From Chitinophagales bacterium (GTDB lineage Bacteria > Bacteroidota > Bacteroidia > Chitinophagales > Chitinophagaceae): DNA of 64,000 nucleotides. The stretch lies in the NCBI GenBank assembly GCA_015655015.1, contig JAATFV010000123.1:1-64000 (forward strand), given 5' to 3'. The notes beneath the pieces were generated by a model. The model saw only the letters and a program-made list of their open reading frames with translations, was not told the origin of the DNA and made no database searches. The translations under genes and the position numbers were made by a program. Each line of letters starts with the position of its first letter. The first letter of the stretch is position 1. This document shows positions 54,781 through 62,078 of this stretch, in pieces.

Positions 54781-55563
54781 TCAGTGTGCGATCGTTTTTT
54801 GTTCCGTGCCTCCCGTTTGGCCGATGATATAATTGGAGGTTCCGGCGCTTTGTCCCTGATGTATGGCTACCCGGCCTCTCATATCGGGTGCGGCAAACGT
54901 CGTTTGTCCATCTCCTCCATAGGTAGTGCCGATTAGAGCAAACAGCGTCTCATACTCTGAGATGGGTAACAGCTGGCCGTTGCAGGCGGCAAATCCGACA
55001 GGAGCAAAATTGCAGCCCATGATAAATATTTCACCGACGAAGGGCAGGCTGGCGTCATTTTGGGTGGGGTAAACACCAAACAGGGAAATGCAATAATTCA
55101 CGGCCAGGTAGGGTTGCCGGTTATCCTGGGTAAAGCTAAAATGCAGGGGTGCCGGCTGTATATTTACCCAGTTATTCCCATCCCAGCTAATCAGATCTCC
55201 CGATGTTGTGCCGGGATTGATGCTGACTTTGTTGGCGGTGACAGAAAGGGGCGCTTTGGCTGTAAGAGGGTTTGCCGTGGCCGTAGGCTGGAAGGCGGAC
55301 CCGCCCCAGGTGACTAATTTTCCCGTCGTGGCATCCGTGACCAGCATGCCTGTTTCCGCAGGAGTGAGGCTTGCCGCCAGCGTGGCCTGCTGTGCGGTGG
55401 TCAGCCGGGGGAGCAAAACGCCTTTCGTCGTGCTGCTGATATCCAGGACCGCCTTTTGGTCGGGGGTCATCGTGCCGATACCGATACTTTGCTGGCAATA
55501 GCCGTTACTCCTGCTTAGCAAGAGGAGGGAGTATAGAACTGCGTATGTAAGACACCGTGACAT
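54781..55563 (-). CDS. Secreted tail-collar domain protein, paralogue 1
   Basis: A 260-residue protein with a signal peptide (LLLLSRSNGYCQQ). The first half has the repeat-like segment IGIGTMTPDQKAVLDISSTT, then KGVLLPRLTTAQ and GMLVTDATTGKLVTW, common in Bacteroidota surface proteins. The second half is a phage tail-collar domain: PFVGEIFIMGCNFAPVGFAA, CNGQLLPISEYETLFALIGT, TYGGDGQTTFAAPDMRGRVA. It ends IGQTGGTEQKTIAH, exactly where tail-collar proteins would normally continue into a QMPxHxH segment. Its two upstream neighbours are paralogues with the same layout. Function unknown; secretion and the collar fold suggest a trimeric surface adhesin (inference). Confidence 0.85.
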   Translation of the reverse strand: MSRCLTYAVLYSLLLLSRSNGYCQQSIGIGTMTPDQKAVLDISSTTKGVLLPRLTTAQQATLAASLTPAETGMLVTDATTGKLVTWGGSAFQPTATANPLTAKAPLSVTANKVSINPGTTSGDLISWDGNNWVNIQPAPLHFSFTQDNRQPYLAVNYCISLFGVYPTQNDASLPFVGEIFIMGCNFAPVGFAACNGQLLPISEYETLFALIGTTYGGDGQTTFAAPDMRGRVAIHQGQSAGTSNYIIGQTGGTEQKTIAH

Positions 55564-55597
55564 AGATTTAATTTATAAGTAAGAGAAGAACCTGTAT

Positions 55598-56359
55598 TTA
55601 ATGCGAAATGGTATTTTGCTCCACACCGCCGGTCTGACCCAGTGTATACGTAGAGAGCGTTGGTCCGGGGCCGCCTCCGGTGTGCAGGGGTACCCTGCCC
55701 TGCAGATTGGGCAGCGCAAAAGTTGATGTCCCATTGCCGCCGTACATGATGCCCAGTAAGGAGAACATTGCCGCGTACAGATTGATAGACAATAATTGTC
55801 CATTGCAGAATGCCCAGTTTTTTGGCGGAAAGTTAAAGCTGTAGACATCTATTTCTCCCAGGAAGGGAGTATTGCGGGTGGGGAAGATGCCTTGCAGGGC
55901 TATACAATAGTTGAGGGTAAGATAGGGCTGGAGATTATTTACGGGGGGAACAGTAAAATGCTGCACGGCCGGCTGCATGTTCACCCAATTATCGCCATCC
56001 CAGGTGATCAGATCGCCTGCTGCTGTTCCGGGATTGATGGCGACCGTATTGGTGCTGCTGATGGACAAGGGGCTGGAAGCAGTAATGGCCAGGCTGGAAA
56101 GGTCTTTCCAGCCGGATCCATTCCAATAGTAGGGTTTGCCCGTTGCAGCATCTGTCACCATCATTCCCCGCTGAGCCGGCGTAAGGGTGCTTACCAGGGT
56201 AGCCAGCTGAGCGGCATTCAGCCTGGGCAGCAGTACGCCCTTTTGCGTGGAGGTGATATCCAGGGCTGCCTTAGGATCAGGGGTGGTGGTGCCGATCCCT
56301 GTCTGGGCATAAGCGACATTTTGTATGAAAAGGAAACAGGAGAATAGAATTTTTTTCAT
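55598..56359 (-). CDS. Secreted tail-collar domain protein, paralogue 2
   Basis: A 253-residue paralogue with a signal peptide (MKKILFSCFLFIQNVAYAQ). It shares TGIGTTTPDPKAALDITST, KGVLLPRLNAAQ, GDLITWDGDNWVNMQPA, LNYCIALQGIFPTR, PFLGEIDVYSFNFPPKNWAF, CNGQLLSINLYAAMFSLLGI and MYGGNGTSTFALPNLQGRV with its neighbours. It ends LGQTGGVEQNTISH. The two flanking gaps are 34 and 64 bp, so the three genes are probably one operon. The body has no enzymatic motif. Confidence 0.85.
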   Translation of the reverse strand: MKKILFSCFLFIQNVAYAQTGIGTTTPDPKAALDITSTQKGVLLPRLNAAQLATLVSTLTPAQRGMMVTDAATGKPYYWNGSGWKDLSSLAITASSPLSISSTNTVAINPGTAAGDLITWDGDNWVNMQPAVQHFTVPPVNNLQPYLTLNYCIALQGIFPTRNTPFLGEIDVYSFNFPPKNWAFCNGQLLSINLYAAMFSLLGIMYGGNGTSTFALPNLQGRVPLHTGGGPGPTLSTYTLGQTGGVEQNTISH

Positions 56360-56423
56360 GATTGGGCGTTTTTCGGGAAAGCCGTATCAGGATGATCAGG
56401 GCTTTCGGGATGATCTTGTTTTT

Positions 56424-57188
56424 TTATTTGGAAATCGTAGTGTTTTCCGTACCGCCGGTCTGCCCAATGTCATAATTGGATAAGCCCGGCCCCTGGTCGA
56501 AGCTGACAGGCACTCTTCCCCGCAGGTCCGGCAAGGCGAAATTTGATGTTCCATTCCCTCCGTAATAAATGCCGATCAGTGAAAATAGGGGGGCGTTCTG
56601 GCTAATAGCAAGGATCGCTCCATCGCAGAAGGCCCATCCGTTCGGAGGGAAATTATAGGGAAAGATCTGGATCTGGCTCATAAAAGGTTCACCGTCGGAG
56701 CGGGAGGGGAAGATGCCTTGCATGGCTATGCAATAGTTGACGGCGAGAAACGGCTGCCTGTTTTCCACCGCGATAGAGAAATGCTGGGCAGGCTGCATAT
56801 TTATCCAGTTATTCCCGTCCCAGGTGATAAGGTCTCCGGCCTGCGTCCCCGGATTGAAAGCGATCTGGTTGGTGCTGCTTACGGCCAGAGGAGTGATGGC
56901 AGACAGGTTGGCAATATCCGTCCAGACCACACCATCCCATCCGACAATCTTACTTGTCGAGGCATCGGTGACCAGCATCCCTTTTTCAGAGGTTGTCAGC
57001 GAACCCGCTAGGGTTGCCAGCTGGGCCGGCGACAGACGGGGCAGCAATACTCCTTTCGTGGTCGAATTAATATCCAGCATGGCATTGGCAGCCGGGGGGG
57101 AAGTTCCGATGCTCACCTGGCTGGAGACAGTCATTACGGGGCAAAGGAATACTAATACGAATGCGCCGCTTTTAAGTATGGAATACAT
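56424..57188 (-). CDS. Secreted tail-collar domain protein, paralogue 3
   Basis: A 254-residue paralogue with signal peptide (FVLVFLCPVMTVSSQ) and shared blocks MLDINSTTKGVLLPRLSPAQ, GMLVTDASTSKIVGWDG, GDLITWDGNNWINMQPAQHF, FLAVNYCIAMQGIFPSR, FPYNFPPNGWAFCDGAILAI, YYGGNGTSNFALPDLRGRVP. It ends IGQTGGTENTTISK. It is the first of the three and of the minus-strand run down to the ABC transporter. Similarity is highest in the collar half, and the N-terminal halves differ in length around the first Trp-Gly motif, so duplication is not recent. Confidence 0.85.
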   Translation of the reverse strand: MYSILKSGAFVLVFLCPVMTVSSQVSIGTSPPAANAMLDINSTTKGVLLPRLSPAQLATLAGSLTTSEKGMLVTDASTSKIVGWDGVVWTDIANLSAITPLAVSSTNQIAFNPGTQAGDLITWDGNNWINMQPAQHFSIAVENRQPFLAVNYCIAMQGIFPSRSDGEPFMSQIQIFPYNFPPNGWAFCDGAILAISQNAPLFSLIGIYYGGNGTSNFALPDLRGRVPVSFDQGPGLSNYDIGQTGGTENTTISK

Positions 57189-57382
57189 ACGAACAAATTT
57201 TCAGGGATTAATTAAACAGCTATTATATCCAGGACATTGGAGGAGGGTAGGCCATAAAAGGGTACTTTGGCGATACAGTCCAATTAATACAATAGGTAAG
57301 TACGAGGGGGATAATAAGGCGAATGCGAAATAATCTTAAAGATAGGCTAAAGATAGAGAAAAAATTATTTATATATATACTC
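57189..57382. other. AT-rich promoter region of the tail-collar operon
   Basis: 194 bp with no gene, separating the metallopeptidase from the tail-collar genes. It is A/T-rich (TTATTTATATATATACTC near 57366-57383) and should hold the promoter for the minus-strand run; I see no exact TAnnTTTG box. Confidence 0.4.
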
Positions 57383-58048
57383 TTAAAGTGGTATATCCTT
57401 CACATGCTTCTGGTGATACAGGGAGGAGAAATCACCCAGCATGCAGAATCCCTGCCGGTCAAAGGAGAGGCGATGCAGCCTTAACCGCTCAATATCATCG
57501 GTCAATACCTTGCGGGTAAAGGGATTCAACGTGCCGCCGGGGCCGCCGGCAGCGGCGGAAGGATCATATTGAAAGGCCGGATCGCAAAGGGTCCCGCGGG
57601 GATACATCATACCCGGCTGTCCCTGTCCGCGGATATCCAGTCGTTTGGGGTGATCCAGTCCGAGGGTATGTCCGTATTCATGGGCGGCCGTAGTGGAATA
57701 ACGGGGTAAATTCCCCAGCTTAAGATAACCGGTATTTGACCCAAGGCCATCTACGAAAGAGATATCGTGCAGGGAGAATTCTTCTATCCTGAAAAAATTA
57801 AGCCGGGGATTGGTATTGTGCCAGATCGTTGCCGGCGGGAGATCCGGCGCGTACACTCCTTCGATCTCAAAATATACTTCATAAGATTCCCTCCGGATCT
57901 TCACGCTGGCTTTAGGCTCATTCCAATGATACCCTATCTCCTCGGCGATCCGGATAGCAAGGCTCTTATCAGCGGCGTCCCCATAAAAATGAAATACGGA
58001 ACGGATGATAAGACGGTGAGAAATGGTATGGAGTTCGACTTCACCCAT
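57383..58048 (-). CDS. Zinc metallopeptidase (HExxHxxGxxH type)
   Basis: A 221-residue protein. The motif HEYGHTLGLDHP (near residue 126) gives the three zinc ligands and the glutamate of the metzincin clan, and PGMMYPRG some 20 residues later is a Met-turn-like segment. The N-terminal 110 residues have no recognised domain. A matrixin-like peptidase is the best label. No signal peptide is visible, which is unusual for this clan: it is either cytosolic, or uses another export route. ATG at 58048 is preferred to a GTG two codons upstream. It lies 195 bp before the tail-collar genes on the same strand. Confidence 0.78.
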   Translation of the reverse strand: MGEVELHTISHRLIIRSVFHFYGDAADKSLAIRIAEEIGYHWNEPKASVKIRRESYEVYFEIEGVYAPDLPPATIWHNTNPRLNFFRIEEFSLHDISFVDGLGSNTGYLKLGNLPRYSTTAAHEYGHTLGLDHPKRLDIRGQGQPGMMYPRGTLCDPAFQYDPSAAAGGPGGTLNPFTRKVLTDDIERLRLHRLSFDRQGFCMLGDFSSLYHQKHVKDIPL

Positions 58049-58160
58049 GATCACACCCCTATTTCCCTTTGAGGTTTTGATGGTTGCTCTTCAATGCCAT
58101 TACAGTGGTAAGCTATTGCTGATAACAAGCAATGCAGGGGCCAATTTACTATTTATCTTC

Positions 58161-60551
58161 TTAATTCCTTAAAGGTTTCCCTCCTTTCAACACGCTCTGT
58201 ATGCGCTCCAATGTTTTTTTCTCACCGCAGAGACTGAGAAAGGCTTCTCTTTCCAGGTCGAGAATATATTGCTCGCTTACCAGGGCCGGTTCACTGAGGT
58301 CTCCTCCGCACATTACATATGCCAGCTTTCTGGCGACCAGCGCATCGTGATCGGTTGCATAATTACCCCGCCACATTCCATTGATCCCGGCATATAAAGC
58401 TCCCAGGGCTGAACGCCCCAATACCTTCACATCATTCCTGGGTACCGGTATCGCATAGCCATCTTCGTATAATTCGATAACGGATTGTTTGGCTTCGGCA
58501 ATTCGTCGTCCCTGATTGATGCTCACGATATCTCTTCCTTTTCTTAAAATGCCCAGATCGTAGGCTTCATAAGCGGAGGTCCCTACTTTAGCGGTAGCGA
58601 TGGTAAAGAATCTGCTCTTTAGCGTTATAGTCTCCGGCTCGTCCTCATGCATTTCATCGGCGGCCCGAAGCGTAAATTCTTTCGTTCCGCCGCCGCCCGG
58701 GATCAGCCCTACTCCCAGCTCCACCAGTCCAATATACGCTTCCGCGGCAGGGACTACTCTGTCGGCATGAAGGCTGAGCTCGCAGGCTCCTCCCAGTGTC
58801 AGTCCATGGGGCGCCACCACTACCGGTATAGCAGAATAACGGGCCCGCATCATAGTGTTCTGGAACTGACGGATAGCCATGTCCAGCTCATCATAATCCT
58901 GTTCGATAGCCAGCATGAAGATGAGCCCTACATTGGCCCCTGCGCTGAAATTCGGTCCTTCATTGGCAATGACCAATCCCTTGTATTTTTCTTCCGCCAG
59001 CCCGATCGACCGTTGAATGCCTTCCAGGACCTCTCCTCCAATGCTGCCCATTTTAGTATACCATTCCAGTCCCAACACTTCGTCACCAAGATGGTAAAGG
59101 CGGCAGGCGCTATTCTTCCATACGGTCTGTCCCCCGAAATTTTTCATCACGAGGAAGGCTTCTCCCCCGGGCAGGGGTTGATAGGAGTTCGAGGTCATAT
59201 CGTAATAAAGGCGTTTGCCCTGTTCTACCTTATAAAACGTCGTTACGCCACCCGCCAGCATCGTATCCACCCATGCTGCTACAGAATACCCTTCCGCCTT
59301 CATCTTTTTGACGGTAGCTTCCACACCAAGTGCATCCCAGCTCTCGAAAGCCCCGATCTCCCAGCCAAAACCTGCCATCATCGCATCGTCCAAACGATAG
59401 ATCTCATCCGAGATCTCAGGAATACGATGGGAGATATAAGAAAAAAGACCATAATGAAAATGCCGGTAGAACTCCCCTGCTGTGTCCGGGCTCTGTACTA
59501 ACATTTTCAGCCGGGTCTTCAGCTCATCGACCTGTTTGGCTGCCTCGACGCTGGCAAACTTCGGCTTCTGACGGGGGACGTATTCCAGGGTTTTCAGGTC
59601 CAGTACCAGGATTTCTTTCGATGATATTTTCTTAAAAAATCCCTGGCCTGTTTTATCTCCCAGCCATTTATTGGCTACCAGCTTATCCAGCCAGGCCGGG
59701 ATGGCGAATACAGCGCGCTGTTCGTCATCGGGACAATTATCGGCTACGCCCCTGGCAACTTTTACCAGGGTATCGATTCCTACTACATCCGCCGTCCGGA
59801 ATGTAGCCGATTTGGGACGGCCGATGAGGGGGCCTGTCAGCGCATCGATATCATCGATGGTCAATCCCAGCCGGTCGACGAGACCAAAGATCGCCATGAT
59901 ACCATAGACGCCGATCCGGTTGGCAATAAAGGCAGGGGTATCTTTACAAAGGACTGTCGTTTTTCCCAGGTAAAGGTCACCATAGTGCAATAAGAAATCA
60001 ACTACCTCCGGGTCCGTATACGAGGTAGGTATGATCTCCAAAAGACGTAAATATCTTGGGGGGTTGAAAAAATGAGTACCGCAAAAATGCTTTTTAAAAT
60101 CATCCGATCGCCCTTCTGTCATCAGGTGGATAGGGATGCCGGAAGTATTGGAGCTGATCAGCGTGCCGGGCCGGCGGTATTTTTCTACTTCCGTAAATAC
60201 CTGCTGTTTGATATCCAGTCTTTCCACTACCACCTCTATGATCCAGTCACAGCCCGTTATATCTTTCATATTATCGGTGAAGTTGCCGGTAGTTATTCTC
60301 TTTATGGCTGCTTTGGTATAGACAGGCGAGGGATTGGATTTGATAGCGGCAGCCAACGCTTCATTAACGATCCGGTTCTTTACCGCCGGGTGTTCCGGTG
60401 ACAGGTTCCTGGCTTTTTCTGCTTCGTTCAGCTCGGCTGAAGCTATGTCCAGCAATAAGGTCGGAATACCGATGCCAGCAAAATGACAGGCGATCCTGGA
60501 CCCCATTACACCACTTCCCAGAACAGCTACTTTTTTGATTATCCGGTTCAT
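58161..60551 (-). CDS. Bifunctional 3-hydroxyacyl-CoA dehydrogenase/enoyl-CoA hydratase, FadN type
   Basis: A 796-residue beta-oxidation enzyme. The dehydrogenase half is first: NAD motif VAVLGSGVMGSRIACHFAG, SNTSGIPIH, GTHFFNPPRY, FIANRIGVYG, then LVKVARGVADNC and TGQGFFKK. The enoyl-CoA hydratase domain is C-terminal: GPNFSAGANVGLIFM and GGACELSLHADRVVP, with the catalytic glutamate in IGLVELGVGLIPGGGG. This order matches FadN of Bacillus rather than FadB/FadJ. It hydrates and oxidises acyl-CoA intermediates. The thiolase and acyl-CoA dehydrogenase that usually accompany it are absent here. ATG start, with a TAATTTTG box only about 9 bp upstream. Confidence 0.94.
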   Translation of the reverse strand: MNRIIKKVAVLGSGVMGSRIACHFAGIGIPTLLLDIASAELNEAEKARNLSPEHPAVKNRIVNEALAAAIKSNPSPVYTKAAIKRITTGNFTDNMKDITGCDWIIEVVVERLDIKQQVFTEVEKYRRPGTLISSNTSGIPIHLMTEGRSDDFKKHFCGTHFFNPPRYLRLLEIIPTSYTDPEVVDFLLHYGDLYLGKTTVLCKDTPAFIANRIGVYGIMAIFGLVDRLGLTIDDIDALTGPLIGRPKSATFRTADVVGIDTLVKVARGVADNCPDDEQRAVFAIPAWLDKLVANKWLGDKTGQGFFKKISSKEILVLDLKTLEYVPRQKPKFASVEAAKQVDELKTRLKMLVQSPDTAGEFYRHFHYGLFSYISHRIPEISDEIYRLDDAMMAGFGWEIGAFESWDALGVEATVKKMKAEGYSVAAWVDTMLAGGVTTFYKVEQGKRLYYDMTSNSYQPLPGGEAFLVMKNFGGQTVWKNSACRLYHLGDEVLGLEWYTKMGSIGGEVLEGIQRSIGLAEEKYKGLVIANEGPNFSAGANVGLIFMLAIEQDYDELDMAIRQFQNTMMRARYSAIPVVVAPHGLTLGGACELSLHADRVVPAAEAYIGLVELGVGLIPGGGGTKEFTLRAADEMHEDEPETITLKSRFFTIATAKVGTSAYEAYDLGILRKGRDIVSINQGRRIAEAKQSVIELYEDGYAIPVPRNDVKVLGRSALGALYAGINGMWRGNYATDHDALVARKLAYVMCGGDLSEPALVSEQYILDLEREAFLSLCGEKKTLERIQSVLKGGKPLRN

Positions 60552-60559
60552 ATGTGCAA

Positions 60560-60567
60560 CAAAATTA
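60560..60567 (-). promoter_or_regulatory. FadN-type gene -7 box TAATTTTG
   Basis: Exact TAnnTTTG match on the minus strand, ending 8 bp before the ATG, so the transcript would have almost no leader. TTAACTAACTAA immediately upstream could be part of a regulator site. Confidence 0.45.
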
Positions 60568-60601
60568 GTTAGTTAAACAACTATTAGGTATCGAAGGTAA
60601 T

Positions 60602-60656
60602 AAAAAAAATCCTGACAGTAAAGCCAAAAGCTCCCTAAAAGGGAGCCTGGCTGTCA
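60602..60656 (-). terminator. Terminator of the 60677 gene
   Basis: A three-tier hairpin: TGAC/GTCA, AGCCA/TGGCT and GCTCCC/GGGAGC nest in 60613-60656, followed on the minus strand by GGATTTTTTTT. Confidence 0.88.
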
Positions 60657-60676
60657 ATAATAAAAGACCTGAGGGA

Positions 60677-61318
60677 TTACAATATCTTGCTAAGCCTGCT
60701 AATTTCGTAATTGTCGGCTTTGTTGAACTGAACCTGCTTGCTTCTCAGCTGTTCTTCCATGAGGGACCTGGGATAGCTATCTCCGGTAATATAACTTACG
60801 GTAAGGTAAACTCCCTTTTCGATAATGAGCTTGTTACCGCAGATATCCTGCATATGGATCTTATCATCGTTTTCGAAAGAAGTGGCGGAACACTGATATT
60901 TAGCCTTTATAGAATCGTATAAAATAGAGTTGGTCTTTTCCGTGAAGGAAAGAAAGCTTAACTGGGAATAATAGAAGAACCCGTTAATGAAATGAAATTG
61001 TATCAGCACTTTTTGACGTAACAGCTTGGTCCGGTAAAAAAGGATCTTATGGTCCTTAAAATCATTGATATCTTTTACCTGGAAAGAAGGCATGCCTATT
61101 TTCCAGATGACTTTTCGGGGAGATGCTCCGAAAGGTATATCCTGGGGCGCAATAATGGTGTTAGTCAGGTAAGAGGAGATATTCTCATGTGATAACAGCT
61201 GATGAGCAAAGTCCAGATAGTACTGATTGATAAAACTTCTGTAGAAACTTTCGCGCTCCTGGTAAAAGGAATTATAGCGATTATATGGCAGTAGCTTGTA
61301 CTGAAGGTTCTGTTTCAT
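60677..61318 (-). CDS. Protein of unknown function, 213 residues
   Basis: I do not recognise a family. The sequence is basic and aromatic-rich (many Tyr, Phe, Asn, Lys), with no signal peptide and no membrane segment. Candidate strands include KVIWKIGMPSFQVKDIND and KVLIQFHFINGFFYYSQLSF in the middle, suggesting a beta-rich fold, and the C-terminus is Lys/Glu-rich helix (LMEEQLRSKQVQFNKADNYE). Base composition is more AT-rich than the neighbours, a hint of recent acquisition. It has its own terminator and stands apart from both neighbours. ATG start. Confidence 0.65.
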   Translation of the reverse strand: MKQNLQYKLLPYNRYNSFYQERESFYRSFINQYYLDFAHQLLSHENISSYLTNTIIAPQDIPFGASPRKVIWKIGMPSFQVKDINDFKDHKILFYRTKLLRQKVLIQFHFINGFFYYSQLSFLSFTEKTNSILYDSIKAKYQCSATSFENDDKIHMQDICGNKLIIEKGVYLTVSYITGDSYPRSLMEEQLRSKQVQFNKADNYEISRLSKIL

Positions 61319-61605
61319 AGCACCAATTAATGTGTTTGATATTAGATTTTATTCGAATGCCTTTGGCGTTCAGTGTGAATGTAAGTCTTTCGCTTTTTTA
61401 GGAATATCATTATTTTTCTATTCCTTAACTAAATAAGGCGTTTAAGAACTACTCTCCTCACCGAACCCTTTTTCTGTCGGCGTAACTCCCACCTTTAACG
61501 CAATTTATTCCGGAATGAGTATAAAATTTACGTATGGTTCCTTAGTATTTTAAGTAGGCATAAGTTATAACCCTTAAATTTGATAGCGTCAAAAAACTAA
61601 AGATG
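61319..61605. other. Non-coding interval of 287 bp
   Basis: AT-rich spacer between two minus-strand genes with no open frame of interest. TAAATTTG at 61575-61582 is a perfect promoter-like box but points on the plus strand into the antisense of the 61606-62031 gene. Confidence 0.4.
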
Positions 61606-62031
61606 CTATTTTTCTATAATACATTGTAGCAGGATGATGTTGGCCAGGTGGCCGGCGCAGGTGCCCCGGATAGAGCAGCTATCTCCTTTTTTCAGAGAAA
61701 GATTGCGGTGGTCATACAGACTGTCGAGAGCGCAGCTGATGAAAGACGGTAAACCTGGATTAGTTCCAAGAGACAGGATATAATTTCCGGACTTACCTTT
61801 TTGGATATCTTTAATGATACCTCCTACCGATAGGATCTTCCCCAGGCATTGACGATTGAACAGGAATTCATTCGTATCGGCTAAGCCGATCAGGTCATAT
61901 GCCGAAATATGCCTGTCGGCCTTTGCGGGAACGGGAGAGTCTCCGAATAAATGATAAAAATACCCATATACCAGGAGGCTTGTAATGAGGAAGATCAGGA
62001 GAATGGTTCCATATTTTATTTGTTTCTCCAT
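61606..62031 (-). CDS. Membrane-anchored OB-fold (tRNA_anti-like) protein
   Basis: A 141-residue protein with an N-terminal membrane anchor or uncleaved signal (YGTILLIFLITSLLVYGYFY) and a small OB-fold. VGGIIKDIQKGKSGNYILSL, SFISCALDSL, KKGDSCSIRGTCAGHLANIILLQCII match the tRNA_anti-like family (PF12869), including the cysteines before the last strands. The family occurs in envelope proteins of many Bacteroidota and its ligand is unknown. It is 48 bp after metG on the same strand and may be read from it. ATG start. Confidence 0.75.
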   Translation of the reverse strand: MEKQIKYGTILLIFLITSLLVYGYFYHLFGDSPVPAKADRHISAYDLIGLADTNEFLFNRQCLGKILSVGGIIKDIQKGKSGNYILSLGTNPGLPSFISCALDSLYDHRNLSLKKGDSCSIRGTCAGHLANIILLQCIIEK

Positions 62032-62078
62032 ATAGGTATAAGCCTATATACGGAGGAACGGTCCGGGGGGATTTGTCG

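Noticed and set aside
54781-57188. Prophage or contractile injection remnant
   Set aside because: The only phage-like feature is the collar domain; no tail, capsid, integrase or sheath genes are present, and all three proteins have signal peptides.
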